The notes beneath the pieces were generated by a model. That model was not told where the DNA came from and did no database searches. It was given only the letters and a program-made list of their open reading frames with translations. Shown here one piece after another: positions 35,659 through 47,918 of a DNA stretch of 64,000 bases (the first letter of the stretch is position 1; every line of letters begins with the position of its first letter). The DNA comes from Carnegiea gigantea (Eukaryota; Streptophyta; Magnoliopsida; Caryophyllales; Cactaceae). The stretch lies in assembly GCA_029747015.1 (NCBI GenBank), contig JAKOGI010000110.1:263233-327232 (forward strand), in the 5' to 3' direction. The position numbers and the translations under genes are program-made.

Positions 35659-38600
35659 CCCGGCCATATGGATCCAAAGTTTTCAGAGTGCTTTGAGAAA
35701 GGCCTAAGTTTGTTTTATAGGAATAATTGACATCCAAACAATAAATAAAATACGTACATAAAAAAAACAAAAAAACAAAATGGACACTCAAGCTAGAATC
35801 TTTGAGCTCATAGTAATACATTTTTCTAAAAGTTTTTGTGCTAACTAGTCCTGATATATCAACCTGTTTTATTTTCATATAGGGGAAGTATGTAGTAACA
35901 TATTCAATGAACTTATGTGCCCACAAAAAAAATTGATAGTTGCATGTCATTTGCATGAACTTATTATACTTTTTAATTAAATATATATAGCATGACATTC
36001 ATTGTTGACATAGTTGACAATTCGTTTTGTCATATGCTTCTAGCAATGCATGATAGATATTTGCCATTGATATTAATTTTATGCTATGTAAGATCTTGAT
36101 TGCATCAATCAATATGCTTCAATATGATACTAGCTCCATCACATGTCATATTTTGTGATGCTGTAATATGCTAAATTTAATTTCGGTAAGGGAAGATATT
36201 GTTGGATTAACTTACTATACATATTGTTGTTTTTATAAATCAAAAATTGTGTATGGTGTTTTATATGGTATAGTATAATATTTATAACTTTAATCATCAA
36301 ATCTTATTTCATGATTCATTTTTAGTCCGAGCGAGGTATATTATTTCTCAAATCTTGGTCATGAATTTTAAGACTGTCATTAAATAATAAGTTATTGATA
36401 ATAGTTACTTTATATTGATTACAATTTAAAACATGTATTAAGGGGAAGATAAACTATTGACTTTTATGTGAGATTGTCATATATTTAAAAATAACTTCTA
36501 TGCATGTCTCTCACATGGTATATATACATGGTGTATCTTTATTTATTACTTTTGTGATCATTTCACTCGAGTCTTGATACATGTTTGATCATACATATAT
36601 GCAATACATATTATTTCATTGCGTGTGATATTGCATAATTAAATTAATTTCAAAGGGCGAGAAGAGTATATGTGCTAATGGTAATTAAGTATATGCAAAG
36701 AATAATGTATGCACTTCAATTACAATTTATAGTAATGAATTGTTTGGGGAAGAATACCTTGAAGGAGATCAATCAAATGAGCCAAAAAAAAAAAAAAAAA
36801 AGGAGCCACTATAAGAAGGTCCAAAAAGAACTTTGGCAGGAGAAAAAGTAGCAAGAACCAACAAGGAAACTTAAGGATATTCCTAGCATGAGTTCAAGTT
36901 TTTAGAACTCAGCCCTGCCACATCAGCCAGAGTTTCATTTGTATTCCAGTTAGTTTCTCAGCCATTGGAGCTCATTTCAGAACAATTAAACTAGATATTG
37001 GTCATGTAGCCCACAATTAAACATACTTTATTATTTATTAGTTTTATTTTGTGTCTGTATTTTAACTTTTGTAATTTATGTGAATGCTTTTTATTTTCGG
37101 AATTAAGGATTTTTTTGTGTTGACCCTAAAAATGGATAATTTGATTTTAATTTTTCTTATTCTTCTAATTTTGTATTTGTATTTTAATTTTTGTAATTTG
37201 TAGAATATTCTTCAAATGAAAAGTATTTTGATGTAGTAATCTTTTCTTTTTTCCTTTTTGATGCTCATTCACACTCTCTTGGTTCTTATGCTGCTACTAG
37301 TATAAAGAGCAATGCTATAGGCCTATAGCTTTGATCAAAGATAGAGAGAGAAAAGGGCGGTGTGTGAGGAGAGAAGTCCAAAAGTACGGTGTCAGGAGGT
37401 GGGCCCCTCAACTGAAAAGTATTCCAAGGAAACTGCAAAAAAAAAGCTTTTTCATTTATAAAATGGGGACTCAATGAAAAAGCAAAAGTGATACTTCAGC
37501 AAACTTTCTTTTTTTTACCCAACCAAACATTTTACGCACCGTTTGCTTCACAAAAGGCCAGTGGTACGCGGTGTTTTGAGGCCAGAAACGACCAAAAAAA
37601 AAAAAAGTAACGTGGGATGGAACTGTAGCAAGTTCCGCTCGCCGTTTCATGCCACGGGTATCCCTGGTTGGGGGTGACGCGTGTGCCACATGGGGCCCGA
37701 CATGGCACACGGTTCCCCGGCCGGGAGTGCCCTAATATCCAAATAAGGCAACCTTAAAATTTAATATAGAAGTTGGATGTTCAAGAGTCATCAGAGTACT
37801 CATGTGTGGTAATGATTTTATTTTTATTTTTTTTAAAAAGAGGTTACAGTGGATTATGTCTTGGATGCCTATCTACTCTATCTACTATCCTCTCCGATAA
37901 TGATTATCAATTGAGATCAATTGGCTTGTCTAGCATAGAGATTGGTAAGTTCTTTTTAATCATCAAATTGTCATGCATAATATATATGTGAAATTTCTCA
38001 TACATAGATTTGTATTAATTATTTTTACCAAAGGAGAGACAATGATTCATTTATAAGGTTTGATCTTTATATGTTGCTATCTCCACAGTTGTGTAGTTTT
38101 GTATCTTCATGATTTTAGCCATTAGTGTAATTTATTTTGTATTAAATTTTGGCATCAATCGAGTTTCGCTTCACATCATGAATTATCTTTGAATTAACTA
38201 TTTTATAGTAGGAGATATTTGAGTTTTACTTGGTTAACATACATATATGCTAATATCTCTTATAATCTTATATGTATGTGTCTCCATGAAGAAAAAAATA
38301 ATAATACAAATTTAGGGGCTGGTATCTGAGATTGATTATAGTCATCGTATTCCGTATAAAATCACACATCTTTAAGTAAGAAAGCGATATTCATTTGACA
38401 CGCTGATAATGTTTGTTTGCTATTTATACATAAAGAAGTGCGTTTTATTTTATTTATTTATTTATTTTTTTGTGTTAGTTATTGGTATGACTATGATATG
38501 TTGATCATGACGCTGGTCAACTTTACGCACTAGAATTTTGTTATTTTCATGTTATTTATATAAAATAGTTATTTTTGACAAAATTAAGGGGAGATGCAAC

Positions 38601-39175
38601 ACTCTTTTACGCTAATTAATCTCTCCAATGAACTCATGCATACAGGAGACATACAAGTTTAGGTATTCTATGACTGATTTTGATGATATATTTATTTTTC
38701 AAATTTGTTGGCATCTAATATCCCATGTTTATCCTCTTGGGGAATATTCAAGGGGTGAAAAATAATTATGCTCTCAACTAATATTTATGGTATATAATCT
38801 TTTCATACTCTTACACATGATATAACCCCACCCCAAATATTGAAAATATATGCTTCAATTGATAATGTAAGGGGGAGAAATGCTTGATTAACTTGTTCTA
38901 ATATTCTATTTCTACATACATGTTCTGAATTAATTGTGAAATGAGAGATACAAAGAGTTTTGAAAAATTAATACTATATCTCCTATGATCATCAATACTA
39001 TTCATGAGAAAGTTGAATCAACAAGTCATATTATGATTGATTTTATAATGTAAACCTTTATAATTGCACTTATTGATGTATAAGCGTATGACAACTTTTG
39101 TGAGTCGCATATTAAGGGGAGGGAAGCTATGCTATTGATATAATATATCATATCTTGTGTCCCTTTTTAATGATG
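35659..39175. other. Sirevirus interior without pol, holding repeated polypurine motifs
   Basis: AT-rich, no open frame with resemblance to integrase or reverse transcriptase. Motifs like AAGGGG(G)AGA recur at 36440, 38586, 38869 and 39114, in addition to the tracts at 39176 and 39276. A poly-A run (36784-36801) and a GC-rich block (about 37280-37740) suggest further rearrangement or nested insertions. Confidence 0.6.
37280..37740. other. GC-rich block inside the AT-rich Sirevirus interior
   Basis: Contains GGTGGGCCCCTC, GGTACGCGGTGTTTTGAGG, GACGCGTGTGCCACATGGGG and CGGCCGGGAGTGCC, very unlike the flanks. There is no open frame of note on either strand. Clear terminal repeats or target duplications were not found. 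A nested insertion or captured host sequence are both possible. Confidence 0.5.
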
Positions 39176-39289
39176 ACAAAGGGGGAGAAGAAGATGATGA
39201 TGGTAAGTATTCGCATAAACAAAGGTATGTTTTTCAATACTATTTCACCTTAGCAGTAAATTATTTATCGTCATCAAAAAGGGGGAGAT
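39176..39289 (+). other. Polypurine tracts before the 3' LTR
   Basis: ACAAAGGGGGAGAAGAAG (39176-39193) and AAAAAGGGGGAGAT (39276-39289). The second ends where the 3' LTR starts and is the functional-position tract for plus-strand priming. Confidence 0.8.
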
Positions 39290-40357
39290 TGTTGACTCTA
39301 AAAGTCACATATTGATTTTGATGATAACAAATAATATAATTAGTGTTATATGAAATTATGAAGTGAGTTGATTTTATAATTATTCTACTTCATATATAAT
39401 ATCTATGGTCGGTCCAATATACTTTTGCTGATATTGGCTCCCTTAGTGCCTAAATGGTTTTGATAGAACACAAAATTAATTAAAACTTTGCATGAAAAAT
39501 AAAAGAATTGAACGTGTGGATACACAAGGAAAGAATATGGGTGTGACTATTATTTGCCAGTTTAATTGAAACCCATCATGAAAATTGTTTAGCTGAATCA
39601 AAATTTGAATTTCAAATTTTGAGGAATCAGTTTAGGAGATTTTGCATGATTTTAATTGATTGATTGATTGCAAGCCAATCAAGGAAAGATATGATGCAAT
39701 CAAGCAATATTATCCCTTGATTTTAGAATGCATGCCTACAATTTCTTGAGAAAATATTGTGTAACATCACATCCGCCTAAATCGTGGCAAAAAAGGCAAG
39801 AAAATCAAATCAGAAGCTGATGAGTAAAAATTAAGTGCCTGAAATGCCATTTCAGCATACCCTGGGCAGAATTTTTATATTTGATGGACGAGTGCTAAAA
39901 CTTATAAATAACAGCCCAAACCAAGGAAGAAAAAGAGCACAGAGGTAGTGAATGAAAAACACCATTGAGCACTTACTTTAAACTATTGTACTGAGTATTA
40001 TTTTGTGATCAAGAGTTGTAAGTGAATTGATGATTTTTTATTAAAGATTGAACTTAGGAGTTGATGTGAGGTCACAACTCTCCCATATTTAAATCAAAAG
40101 GTTGATTTAAGTACTTGGGATCTCTAGAGTGAGGTAGCTCTGAGAGATTGTGAGAGTTCATCTTAATAAAAGAAGTAGAGCATTGAATCATAGAGTTGGA
40201 TAACTCTATACGAGGACCTAAGCCTGATTGAGGCCCAACCTCGTTAAAATATCATTGAGTATTATCTCACTTGAATTTCCGTTCTTGCTTTCGATTTTGT
40301 TTTTAAAATTTATATGATCACCCTATTCACCTCCCTCTAAGACGATTTGACTCTTCA
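39290..40357 (+). repeat. 3' LTR of the Sirevirus
   Basis: 1068 bp, from TGTTGACTCTAAAAG to GACTCTTCA, followed directly by the TTACC target duplication. A TATA-like CTTATAAATAACAGC lies near 39900. Confidence 0.88.
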
Positions 40358-40362
40358 TTACC

Positions 40363-41310
40363 TAAAATAACCCTCAATATTTTTTAAACGGGTGGGCACA
40401 AAGGCTGAATTCTTTAACCTAGCAATTGAATTAATAATTGATCATAACTATTAATAATTTGATGATTTCTAATTATTTAACACATAAAAGATAAGAGAAT
40501 TAATCAAGAGAAGAAACAAACGATTTTAACTCAAACTTTTTAATCATTACCTGGCCTTAGTCGAAGCTTAATTAGTTGGTGGATAGCCATAGCCTGGAAG
40601 ACAGTTAAAAGGAGTTGTACCTAAATATTAAGGTGAGAAAGCAAAGGATTCAGTGAACTAGGAGGAGGAAGACACAGAGAAAGCGACTCGTTCGCGGAAC
40701 TCAATACATAAACTAACTAATTAATTATTATAATGAGAATATGTAGTAGTCCTCCATTAACTTTGACGTTGAAAGTTGTTTTCAATTTGTGTACAAATAA
40801 CCTGCATTATATTTAGCGTGGATCCAATTACGCTACGTACGTACCCAATTAAGTCAAGATCAAAATTACAAAAAAAATAACAAGAAGAGGTGATTGGATT
40901 GAAATTGTACCTAAGGCTAAGGCTGTGACCGCATTAATTATAACATAATTAGGTAATTAGCTCCCTATTCTTAGGTTTAAAAAAGAGTGTGTTTCTGTTG
41001 ATTAGTTCAAAGTTCATAGTATCTGTCTGTTAAAAATATCAAGTTCTTTGAACTAGTTGAGCTTAGCTGACTATTAGCTACAGCCCCTTACGGCCTCCCC
41101 GCCGCCCATACATTACGTTGCAGACGTGTGTTTTCATGCATGCAACTTGAATTTGATTGCTTCACTCCTTTAATTTTCTCCTTATGGATCCCTCTATTTT
41201 TATGCAACAATTGAAATAGGAGACTAAATTTTTTCTGGGCATCTAATCCATTGGAGTATAAACCTATTGCTGAGTCTTCAACCATTAACTTAATCTTTTA
41301 GTTGAAATGA
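40363..41310. other. AT-rich spacer, nothing recognised
   Basis: No gene or delimited element seen on either strand. A short pyrimidine/GC patch lies at about 41085-41130. Confidence 0.5.
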
Positions 41311-41315
41311 TTCTT

Positions 41316-41646
41316 TAACATGATATCAAAGCAAGTTGTTCGATCATGATTTACTACTGTCCTCGTTTGATTAAAATTATGTACATGTGTTGGGCCTCAT
41401 TAGTAGCGCATACATAAGGGGGCATGTTGGAGTATGAAAACGGATCTTGCCCCACATTAATAAGATACAAAGAATATGAAAGTGTGTGTTGTCTCATATT
41501 AATAAAATTAAAAGGTTTGAGCATATATATGAGCTTGTGAGTGATTCGCTCTATCCATTCCCAATTGATTTTTGGTTGTAACCTTATTTGAGTCTATATG
41601 CATGACTCATTTACTTATGACCCAATTGATATAAAAAAATTTAACA
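41316..41646 (+). mobile_element. Truncated TRIM retrotransposon relic
   Basis: A degenerate PBS (TGATATCAAAGC, about 41320-41331), the internal segment with TCATGATTTACTACTGTCC, then AAGGGGGCA and an LTR from TGTTGGAGTATG (41424) to TTTAACA (41646). It matches the intact TRIM at 46235-46687 over the internal part and 3' LTR. The 5' LTR is not recognisable. The LTR contains a short internal duplication of a CACATTAATAA(A/G) word. Confidence 0.7.
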
Positions 41647-43260
41647 TGATCTTTTCGTAACTAAAATTAGTTGTTGGAAAATAATTAATTCTTTTACAAC
41701 TCACAAGATTCGTTATAAGATTTGTACAAAAGGGGAATAACTGTTTAATCACTGGTACCAATCACTGCTATATATGAAGAAGTCGAATACTTAATAGTTC
41801 TGTACCTGATTTCTACGAAGTGTAATATAACATGATAAACCTATTTAGCTATCCCTAGAACTTGACAATATAATGCTTATAGTCAAAAATAGTGACAAAC
41901 CGACTTATACTCTTGATCTTTTTATCTTTAAACAGTGTTCACTTTCAAGCTTACAACTTAGTATAATCCATATGACTCCCTATATATAGTTTAACGTCCT
42001 ATAGTCATTTGCATTTTAATATCTTAAAACTACTCACAACTTTTTACGATTTTTATAACTTCTCATAGTACACTTTTAGTTACGTACTTACTCGCAATTT
42101 CTTACAACTCCCGACAATTATGTATAATTTCTTACAATTGCCTGTACTTTCTTACAACTTACAGCTTCACCATACAATTATAAATAACAAATAAAAAACT
42201 CCAACAAAAAAAGAAGAAAAATGCCCCTAGGCTAAGCAGAGAGGAGAAGGGATAGATAATCAAACCTATCACCCATGGCCAATACCAGCCAATAAGAGGA
42301 ATCATATAAAGGAAAAATTATTATGTGGATATCCTTCTGTGTGTTTGATATGATCACCAAAAAAAAATTGTTGAATGAATTGTGTAGAAAGGTAGAACGG
42401 TATGATACAATGGCGTTGCGTATGGGATATGGATTCATCGAGTTACAATACAGTGTAAGTAATCTACAATCATAATTATTGTTGACAGCGCAATCTTTCA
42501 TTAATTAACATGATCTTTTGTATTATTTACATAGCTAATTGGATATCTAAGTTAACATTTAATAAATATTGATAGGGACTATTAATAAATAGTTTAGCGG
42601 TTTCAATATAATTTAGTTTGAAGAATGGACAAACAAGAAGACGTTAAGCAGTAAATAGAGACTAAGCTATCATAGGCCGGTTATTATGACCTACAAAATG
42701 CAATAGGTGAAAATAAGTTTGCCATCTACCAAAACTCCACCAACAACTCAAGGCTCAATAGTGAGGTTCATTCAATGAAACCATACATTTTGGACAATAA
42801 TATATTTGTTTGTGATAAAAGAATTGGATAACAAAAGGCAGGCTAGAGACCAACAAGGGGACGTTTTAGTTGACGTTTGTGTTGGACTAACGAGTTGTAT
42901 GTATTTATTTGTTTGTGATTCGTAGTCTATAAGATGTATTAGCTGTCTTCGTAAGCTGTGCAGTTGCTGTATCTTTCTTATTTGTAAAAGTCATGCCATC
43001 TAAATAATCGAAAAAAATGAAACCATATATTTTTTTATCTTCAATAATTCATTAAAATAGTTCCCGAGAATGAGTGAGCATACATAGAAGGGTTATATAG
43101 TTTAGACTTTAGTGCCACTAACGCAATCCATGTATGCACATGCATGGAAGATCAACAATTTCTATACGCGGTTCTAGCATCGATTAAACCCGCTTCCTTT
43201 TGGCTTAATTACGTACCGTTTTGGTGAATGAATATAAAGCGCAAATATGGATAGGACAAA
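41647..43260. other. AT-rich spacer with degenerate CTTACAACT repeats
   Basis: Between about 41990 and 42175 there are several copies of words like TTACAACT(T/C) and ACTTACTCGCAA. No gene was recognised. The repeats may be a decayed MITE core; the ends could not be placed. Confidence 0.4.
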
Positions 43261-43263
43261 ATT

Positions 43264-43760
43264 AGCAACAAATTTGCTGTCATCATAGGACAAAAAATTG
43301 GTCCCCGCCTCTAAATGTCTAAGGGCTATCAGAGGAAATCATTAAAAAAAAAAAAAAGAATATAAAGGTGCATGCATACAGCTATTGAATATGATAATGC
43401 AACGTTTTATATATGCACGTACGTACTAGTAAACTATACAAAGTTAGCACAATATGTGAAATTTCTCTTAGTTATAAGATTAGCTATAAAATTATATAAG
43501 ATTAGCTATAAATAAAGAGCAAATGCCGTCCCCTTCCCAACAAATTTGCCATAATCATAGGACAAAAAAGGTAGGTTGCCCTAAATGTCTAAGGGCTATC
43601 AGAGGAAATGATACAAAGGAAGAATACAGAAAGGGACATGCCTAAACATATTGAATATGATCATACAAGGTTTTATATATGCACGTACTCGTAAACCATA
43701 CAAAATATTTGCAATTTCTCTAAGTTATAAGATTAGCTATAAAATTGTATATATGCAATA
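43264..43760. repeat. Imperfect direct duplication of ~230 bp
   Basis: Copy 1 (43264-43500) and copy 2 (43528-43755) share ATCATAGGACAAAAAA, CTAAATGTCTAAGGGCTATC, TTTTATATATGCACGTAC and AGTTATAAGATTAGCTATAA in the same order, with indels. No coding content. Confidence 0.85.
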
Positions 43761-44351
43761 TACCTTTTTTTAGATGCAAAATAATAAATGTATGTCTTGT
43801 TACAGGATGCTTTTTAAGTGTCATGTTTTGGACTCAATGATTATATTATCATGCACTAAATTGAAGAAAATAATATAATCAAATAGCATATGGATATTAC
43901 CACTTGTAAATTATATAAAAATCAACTTTCTATCTTTATTTTTTTACACTTACAAAATTATGTATATCTCACATCATTGCAGATGGGGCTAATCTGGTTA
44001 GTTTATCGTTTTTTATTCGTTGGCATAACCGACTGTTCTTAAAGATTCATAATTGATAATTACTTATAATTATTAAAAATTTGACAATCTTAAACCATAT
44101 AACATATTAGTTTATGGTCCAGAAAGACATTTAAGAAATGTTTTACAACAAGACATATATCATTACCTAAATAGTAATAGAGTTTGTCGACTAGATTATA
44201 TATCTTTTATGTCTTTTTAGCATGATGAAACAATTTTTCATATTAATAATACCTAACTATAATTTGATAATTTTAAAGTGCTAATAGACTAAATAAAGAA
44301 AAAAGTTTTTTTTCTTGACTCAAGGCCCTACCACCACCCTTTCAATAAATA

Positions 44352-44525
44352 GGCCCTGTTCTTTTCGTTGGTAAATTTTAATTTGTCAACTTCAATCCGT
44401 TTTACGAACTTCAATAAAAAAATACCAAAAGTTGACCCACTTCAATTTACTTCAACGAATAAATACTCTCTTGAACCAACATCACCCATCTTCCAATTTC
44501 ATTTCCCAACTAAAAGAACAAGCTC
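44352..44525 (+). mobile_element. Diverged Tourist-like MITE with TTCAACC-subrepeat core
   Basis: The left end GGCCCTGTTCTTTTCGTTGG is well preserved; the right end CCCAACTAAAAGAACAAGCTC is a weaker inverse. TTCAA-type units lie between. The target duplication is not clear. Confidence 0.55.
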
Positions 44526-44772
44526 ATGGTGTTAAACTATACCTAGGTGTTTCTTGAGATTGCTGATTAATTTAATTAGAAACCCTAATTTCTAATGAGA
44601 CAAACAAAACATAAAAAGGCTAGTCTAATAAAGGAAATTAGCCATAGAAAAGCAAATATTCCATGACAGCACGTTCAGTGTACTCAAAACATTATGCAAA
44701 GAATACTTATTAGTTAACCAGCATTTCTTGCCTCTCTTCGACCATCGATTCCATTGTCATTGGTGACAGTCT

Positions 44773-44801
<29 letters not shown>
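44773..44801. repeat. (GA)n microsatellite
   Basis: About 14 GA units after CTA. No gene adjacent. Confidence 0.95.
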
Positions 44802-44803
<2 letters not shown>

Positions 44804-45339
44804 ACAAGATCGAGAACAGTCACAAAACTGTACTTGGTGACTCTTTATCAATGCATATAAACCATTATACATCAAATCATCAAAAAGAAAATGACCAAAA
44901 AAAAAAAGAGTTAGAGTGATTGCTTTTTTGTTTTGACTAATTCATTAGAGCATTATGCATCTTTAAAAAGTGCAATGGAATCACAGATATGTACATGCAT
45001 CACTGGTCATCGTCCTTATCCTAGGAATGATTCTACAACCACCAATTTTTTGTTAATTTAGTGGCAGGCAATTAGGTCATAATTCTAGCTATCTCCAACC
45101 ATCTATTCAATTTTGCATCTCTTCAACTGATGTGCAATATAGTTGTCCTGATATTGTTATTCCGTAATTAAAAAGCAAATAAATTATCAATCTTATCAGT
45201 ATATCAACTCAAGAGGGTATATATGCGCTAACAAGATGTTAAATGGGTGTATATGGTTGTATTGTATGTATGGGATAGTTTGTGAATAGTTTTCCTTATA
45301 TCTTATCATTTTTTGATCATGGATCATTCATTTCATTAG

Positions 45340-45463
45340 GGTCGAGTTACTGTTGACCTAATAAGAGGTGGAGCTCTCTCATCACAGATTTTTTCTATTC
45401 ACAAGACTCGAACACGAGACCTTGCTTAAGGGGAACAAGTGCTAAACCACTTAAACCAACCTG
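45340..45463 (-). mobile_element. tRNA-derived SINE
   Basis: On the minus strand, TGGTTTAAGTGG (45458-45447) fits the A-box consensus at every position, and GTTCGAGTC (45413-45405) fits the B box. They are about 33 bases apart, as in tRNA genes. The tail (about 45404-45340) is not tRNA-like. The exact ends are uncertain. Confidence 0.7.
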
Positions 45464-46234
45464 TATTGGTTTTTTATGTCTTATCATGTATATCATCTTG
45501 GTGAATTGTACATTTGTATTTTCAAGCTTTTTTCACAGCAACACCCGCCAATTGAGGAGTACGCTAGCAGAGCTCGATCCTCATTCCGGTCACCTCTCCT
45601 ATGTACTGACGCAACCGCCTCCTCTGCCCCGATCTCAATGCCCACTAAGCGTGGTTTGAGAGCGTTCCAATCCTATCAGAATTAAGAAAGCCAAATGTAT
45701 CTATTCCTTGCTGATTCATGCAAAGGCACCTATCATGAATGGCACGTCATCACAACCCTTTGTAAAAGGCAAACTAGCTTCAACGTGAATATATTTTACG
45801 GATTATATTCGTTTTTTAATGTAATTTGTACACACTACATATATGCTTTACTATTATTGTACAAAATATGGGAAGAACGAGTTAATTGTCACACATATCC
45901 TATCAAAAAACAGTGAAGGAAGAAAACAAAACAAAATAAAAGTCATGATAAAAGTGAGGTAGCTGGATATGGTTGATGTAATATCAAATTCAAATACAGA
46001 GTACTTGAACTATCTGGACTAGTAAAGCAGTAATGGCATCCAATTTATGTGGAAAGTTGAGGCTGATGTGAGCGAAGCCAAAGTGGTAGGGGATTCAGAC
46101 GACACTGACTCACTCACCGTGATTGGGCCATCAGTACATGTCGAAAGTTCAACCAATCTGGCTCAATGTTGTCACCACTTCATTCACCATTTTGCTTCCT
46201 ACAAACACTCCCCCCGCCCATCATTCTTAAAAAA

Positions 46235-46687
46235 TGTTGGAGCAATAAAAATAGGTGTTGTCCCGCATCGATAAAATTAAAGAACTTAACATATATATAA
46301 GTTTGTGAATTACTTCACCAATTACTAATTGATTTTAGGTTGAAACCTCATTTGAGTTTGTATGCATAACTATTTGTTTAAGGCCTAATTGATATGAAAA
46401 CTTTGATATGGTATCAGAGCAAAGTTGCTCGATCTTGATTTACCACCGTCCCGTTTGATTAAAATTGTGTGCACGTGTTGGGCATTGTTAGTAGCCCACA
46501 CGTGAGGGGGCATGTTGGAGTAATGAAAGTGAATGTTGTCCCACATTAATAAAATTAAAAGACTTGAACATATATATAAGTTTGTGAGTTACTCCACCCA
46601 TTGTCATTTGATTTTAGGATGAAATCTCATTGAGGTTATATGCATAACTCGTTTAATTAAAACCCGATTGATATATAAAATTTAACA
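46235..46687 (+). mobile_element. Complete TRIM retrotransposon (453 bp)
   Basis: LTRs at 46235-46406 and 46513-46687 both start TGTTGGAG(C/T)A and share CATATATATAAGTTTGTGA and the TATGCATAACT block. Between them lie a perfect PBS TGGTATCAGAGC (46409-46420), about 90 bases without coding capacity, and a polypurine stretch GTGAGGGGGCA. A 5-bp flank AAAAA occurs on both sides (46230-46234, 46688-46692). Size and structure are those of terminal-repeat retrotransposons in miniature. Moved in trans by other elements. Internal sequence matches the relic at 41316-41646. Confidence 0.87.
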
Positions 46688-46690
46688 AAA

Positions 46691-46745
46691 AACTAATAAT
46701 AATAATAATAATAATAAAACTAATAATAATAATAATAATAATAAT
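46691..46745. repeat. (AAT)n microsatellite
   Basis: Two runs of AAT/TAA broken by AAAACT, just outside the TRIM 3' LTR. Confidence 0.9.
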
Positions 46746-47830
46746 CAAAAGGTGCAAAATTTGTACCTGACACGTACAGGTACTCCAACTCCCCACCCCA
46801 ACTGGTCTTTGAATTTGATTGAGGGGAACAAAAGAAAGGGCCATCTTGTATTGTCTCAAAGACCAATTATATCTTTAATTGTTACTTAATTTTAAAAGAA
46901 CTATTGGTACGCGTAATAGCTATAAATTCAAACAAATTAATTTGAACAAGGAAAATATTCTATCTATAAAGATTATTTCCCTCTAACACAAGTTAGTTTA
47001 AGTGATTGATTTAATTTTTTTTTTTCCCTTTAAACTATCTGGCTATGTCTTTGAATTAATTCTTACAAATAAAGAAAATGTATGAAATAAGAGCTTAATT
47101 TCTTTATGGAACAATAGTAGCTCAATTTTAGTAAAATAAAGGTCCAAAATCAAAATCAAAATTATGTTTTTTTCCCCCTAATTTTGTGTAAGCAGGATAA
47201 TACAAATCCAATAACAAACCATTGATATTTAAGGATGTGTCGCTCTAGACTAGCTATCTGTATTAGGCATTTTTTAATTACAAATTAAAGATATAATGAG
47301 ACTAGCATACTGTAAAATTAGAGGTTGACAGCAAAATATCGCCTAAGAGCTGACCTATCCTTGAATCAAAGAGGCAACAGAGCGAATCCCAGTACGCATA
47401 ATCCACGTGTCCATTTGATTAAGGTGGATTACAAACTAATTGCGCATTATGGATTACAGCAGCTAGTGGATCTTCTTTGCTAATAATCCCACTTTGAGTG
47501 ACATCTTTTCAACTAAAAAGTGACTTTCTAAGGGGATATGAGCCAAACCTAAGGGGATTCAGTTAGAGCTATCTTTATTTTAAAAAAAAAAAAAACCATG
47601 TGTAATAGCACTAAATTAATCAAAAAGATATAATACAAGGAAAATTTGAACTCAGTTTCTTAATTAACTTCATAAAAACTTCACCATTTGAACTAATTAA
47701 TTGGTATTCATTAAGTAATACGATATATGAATATAATTTATTTTTGTATTATCTCACTGAAAGAATTGTGACCTTTGGCATACTCAAAGTGATGGGAACT
47801 AACAAAATTAGTAAGAAAGTTTTGTAATGC
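46746..47830. other. AT-rich spacer, nothing recognised
   Basis: No gene or clear element. Poly-A (47580-47594) and poly-T (47014-47026) runs are present. Confidence 0.45.
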
Positions 47831-47835
47831 AAATC

Positions 47836-47918
47836 AAAGGTGGGTTGAGGTGGGTTGAAATTGGTTGAACTTGGTAGAAGTTGGTAAATTAGAAAATACC
47901 AACGAAAAGAACAGGCCC
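47836..47918 (-). mobile_element. Truncated Tourist-like MITE, right end only
   Basis: The end CCAACGAAAAGAACAGGCCC is followed by TAA (47919-47921). The preserved part has four GGGTTGA-like units. The left terminus is missing, so it is a truncated copy of the family at 28649 and 58061. Confidence 0.6.

Larger units (their letters stand above)
33479..40357 (+). mobile_element. Sirevirus-type Copia LTR retrotransposon, pol missing
   Basis: Two LTRs (33479-34520 and 39290-40357) both start TGTTGACTCTAA and end CTTC(C)A. The 5-bp target duplication TTACC flanks the element (33474-33478 and 40358-40362). A PBS resembling the initiator-Met tRNA complement follows the 5' LTR and a polypurine tract precedes the 3' LTR. 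The 6.9-kb element retains a broken gag with a zinc knuckle, but the protease, integrase and reverse transcriptase/RNase H are not found. The LTR start with TTTTGATGATAACAAA and repeated polypurine motifs upstream of the 3' LTR are Sirevirus (SIRE/Maximus) traits. It cannot move by itself. Confidence 0.9.

Noticed and set aside
45476..45685. 69-residue frame with an Arg/Ser-rich end in a GC-richer patch
   Set aside because: No family recognised, no splice context, beside a SINE; may be an old gene fragment but unsupported.
46047..46234. Frame starting MWKVEADVSEAKVVGDSDD upstream of the TRIM
   Set aside because: Not recognised and truncated by the TRIM insertion; too short to call.
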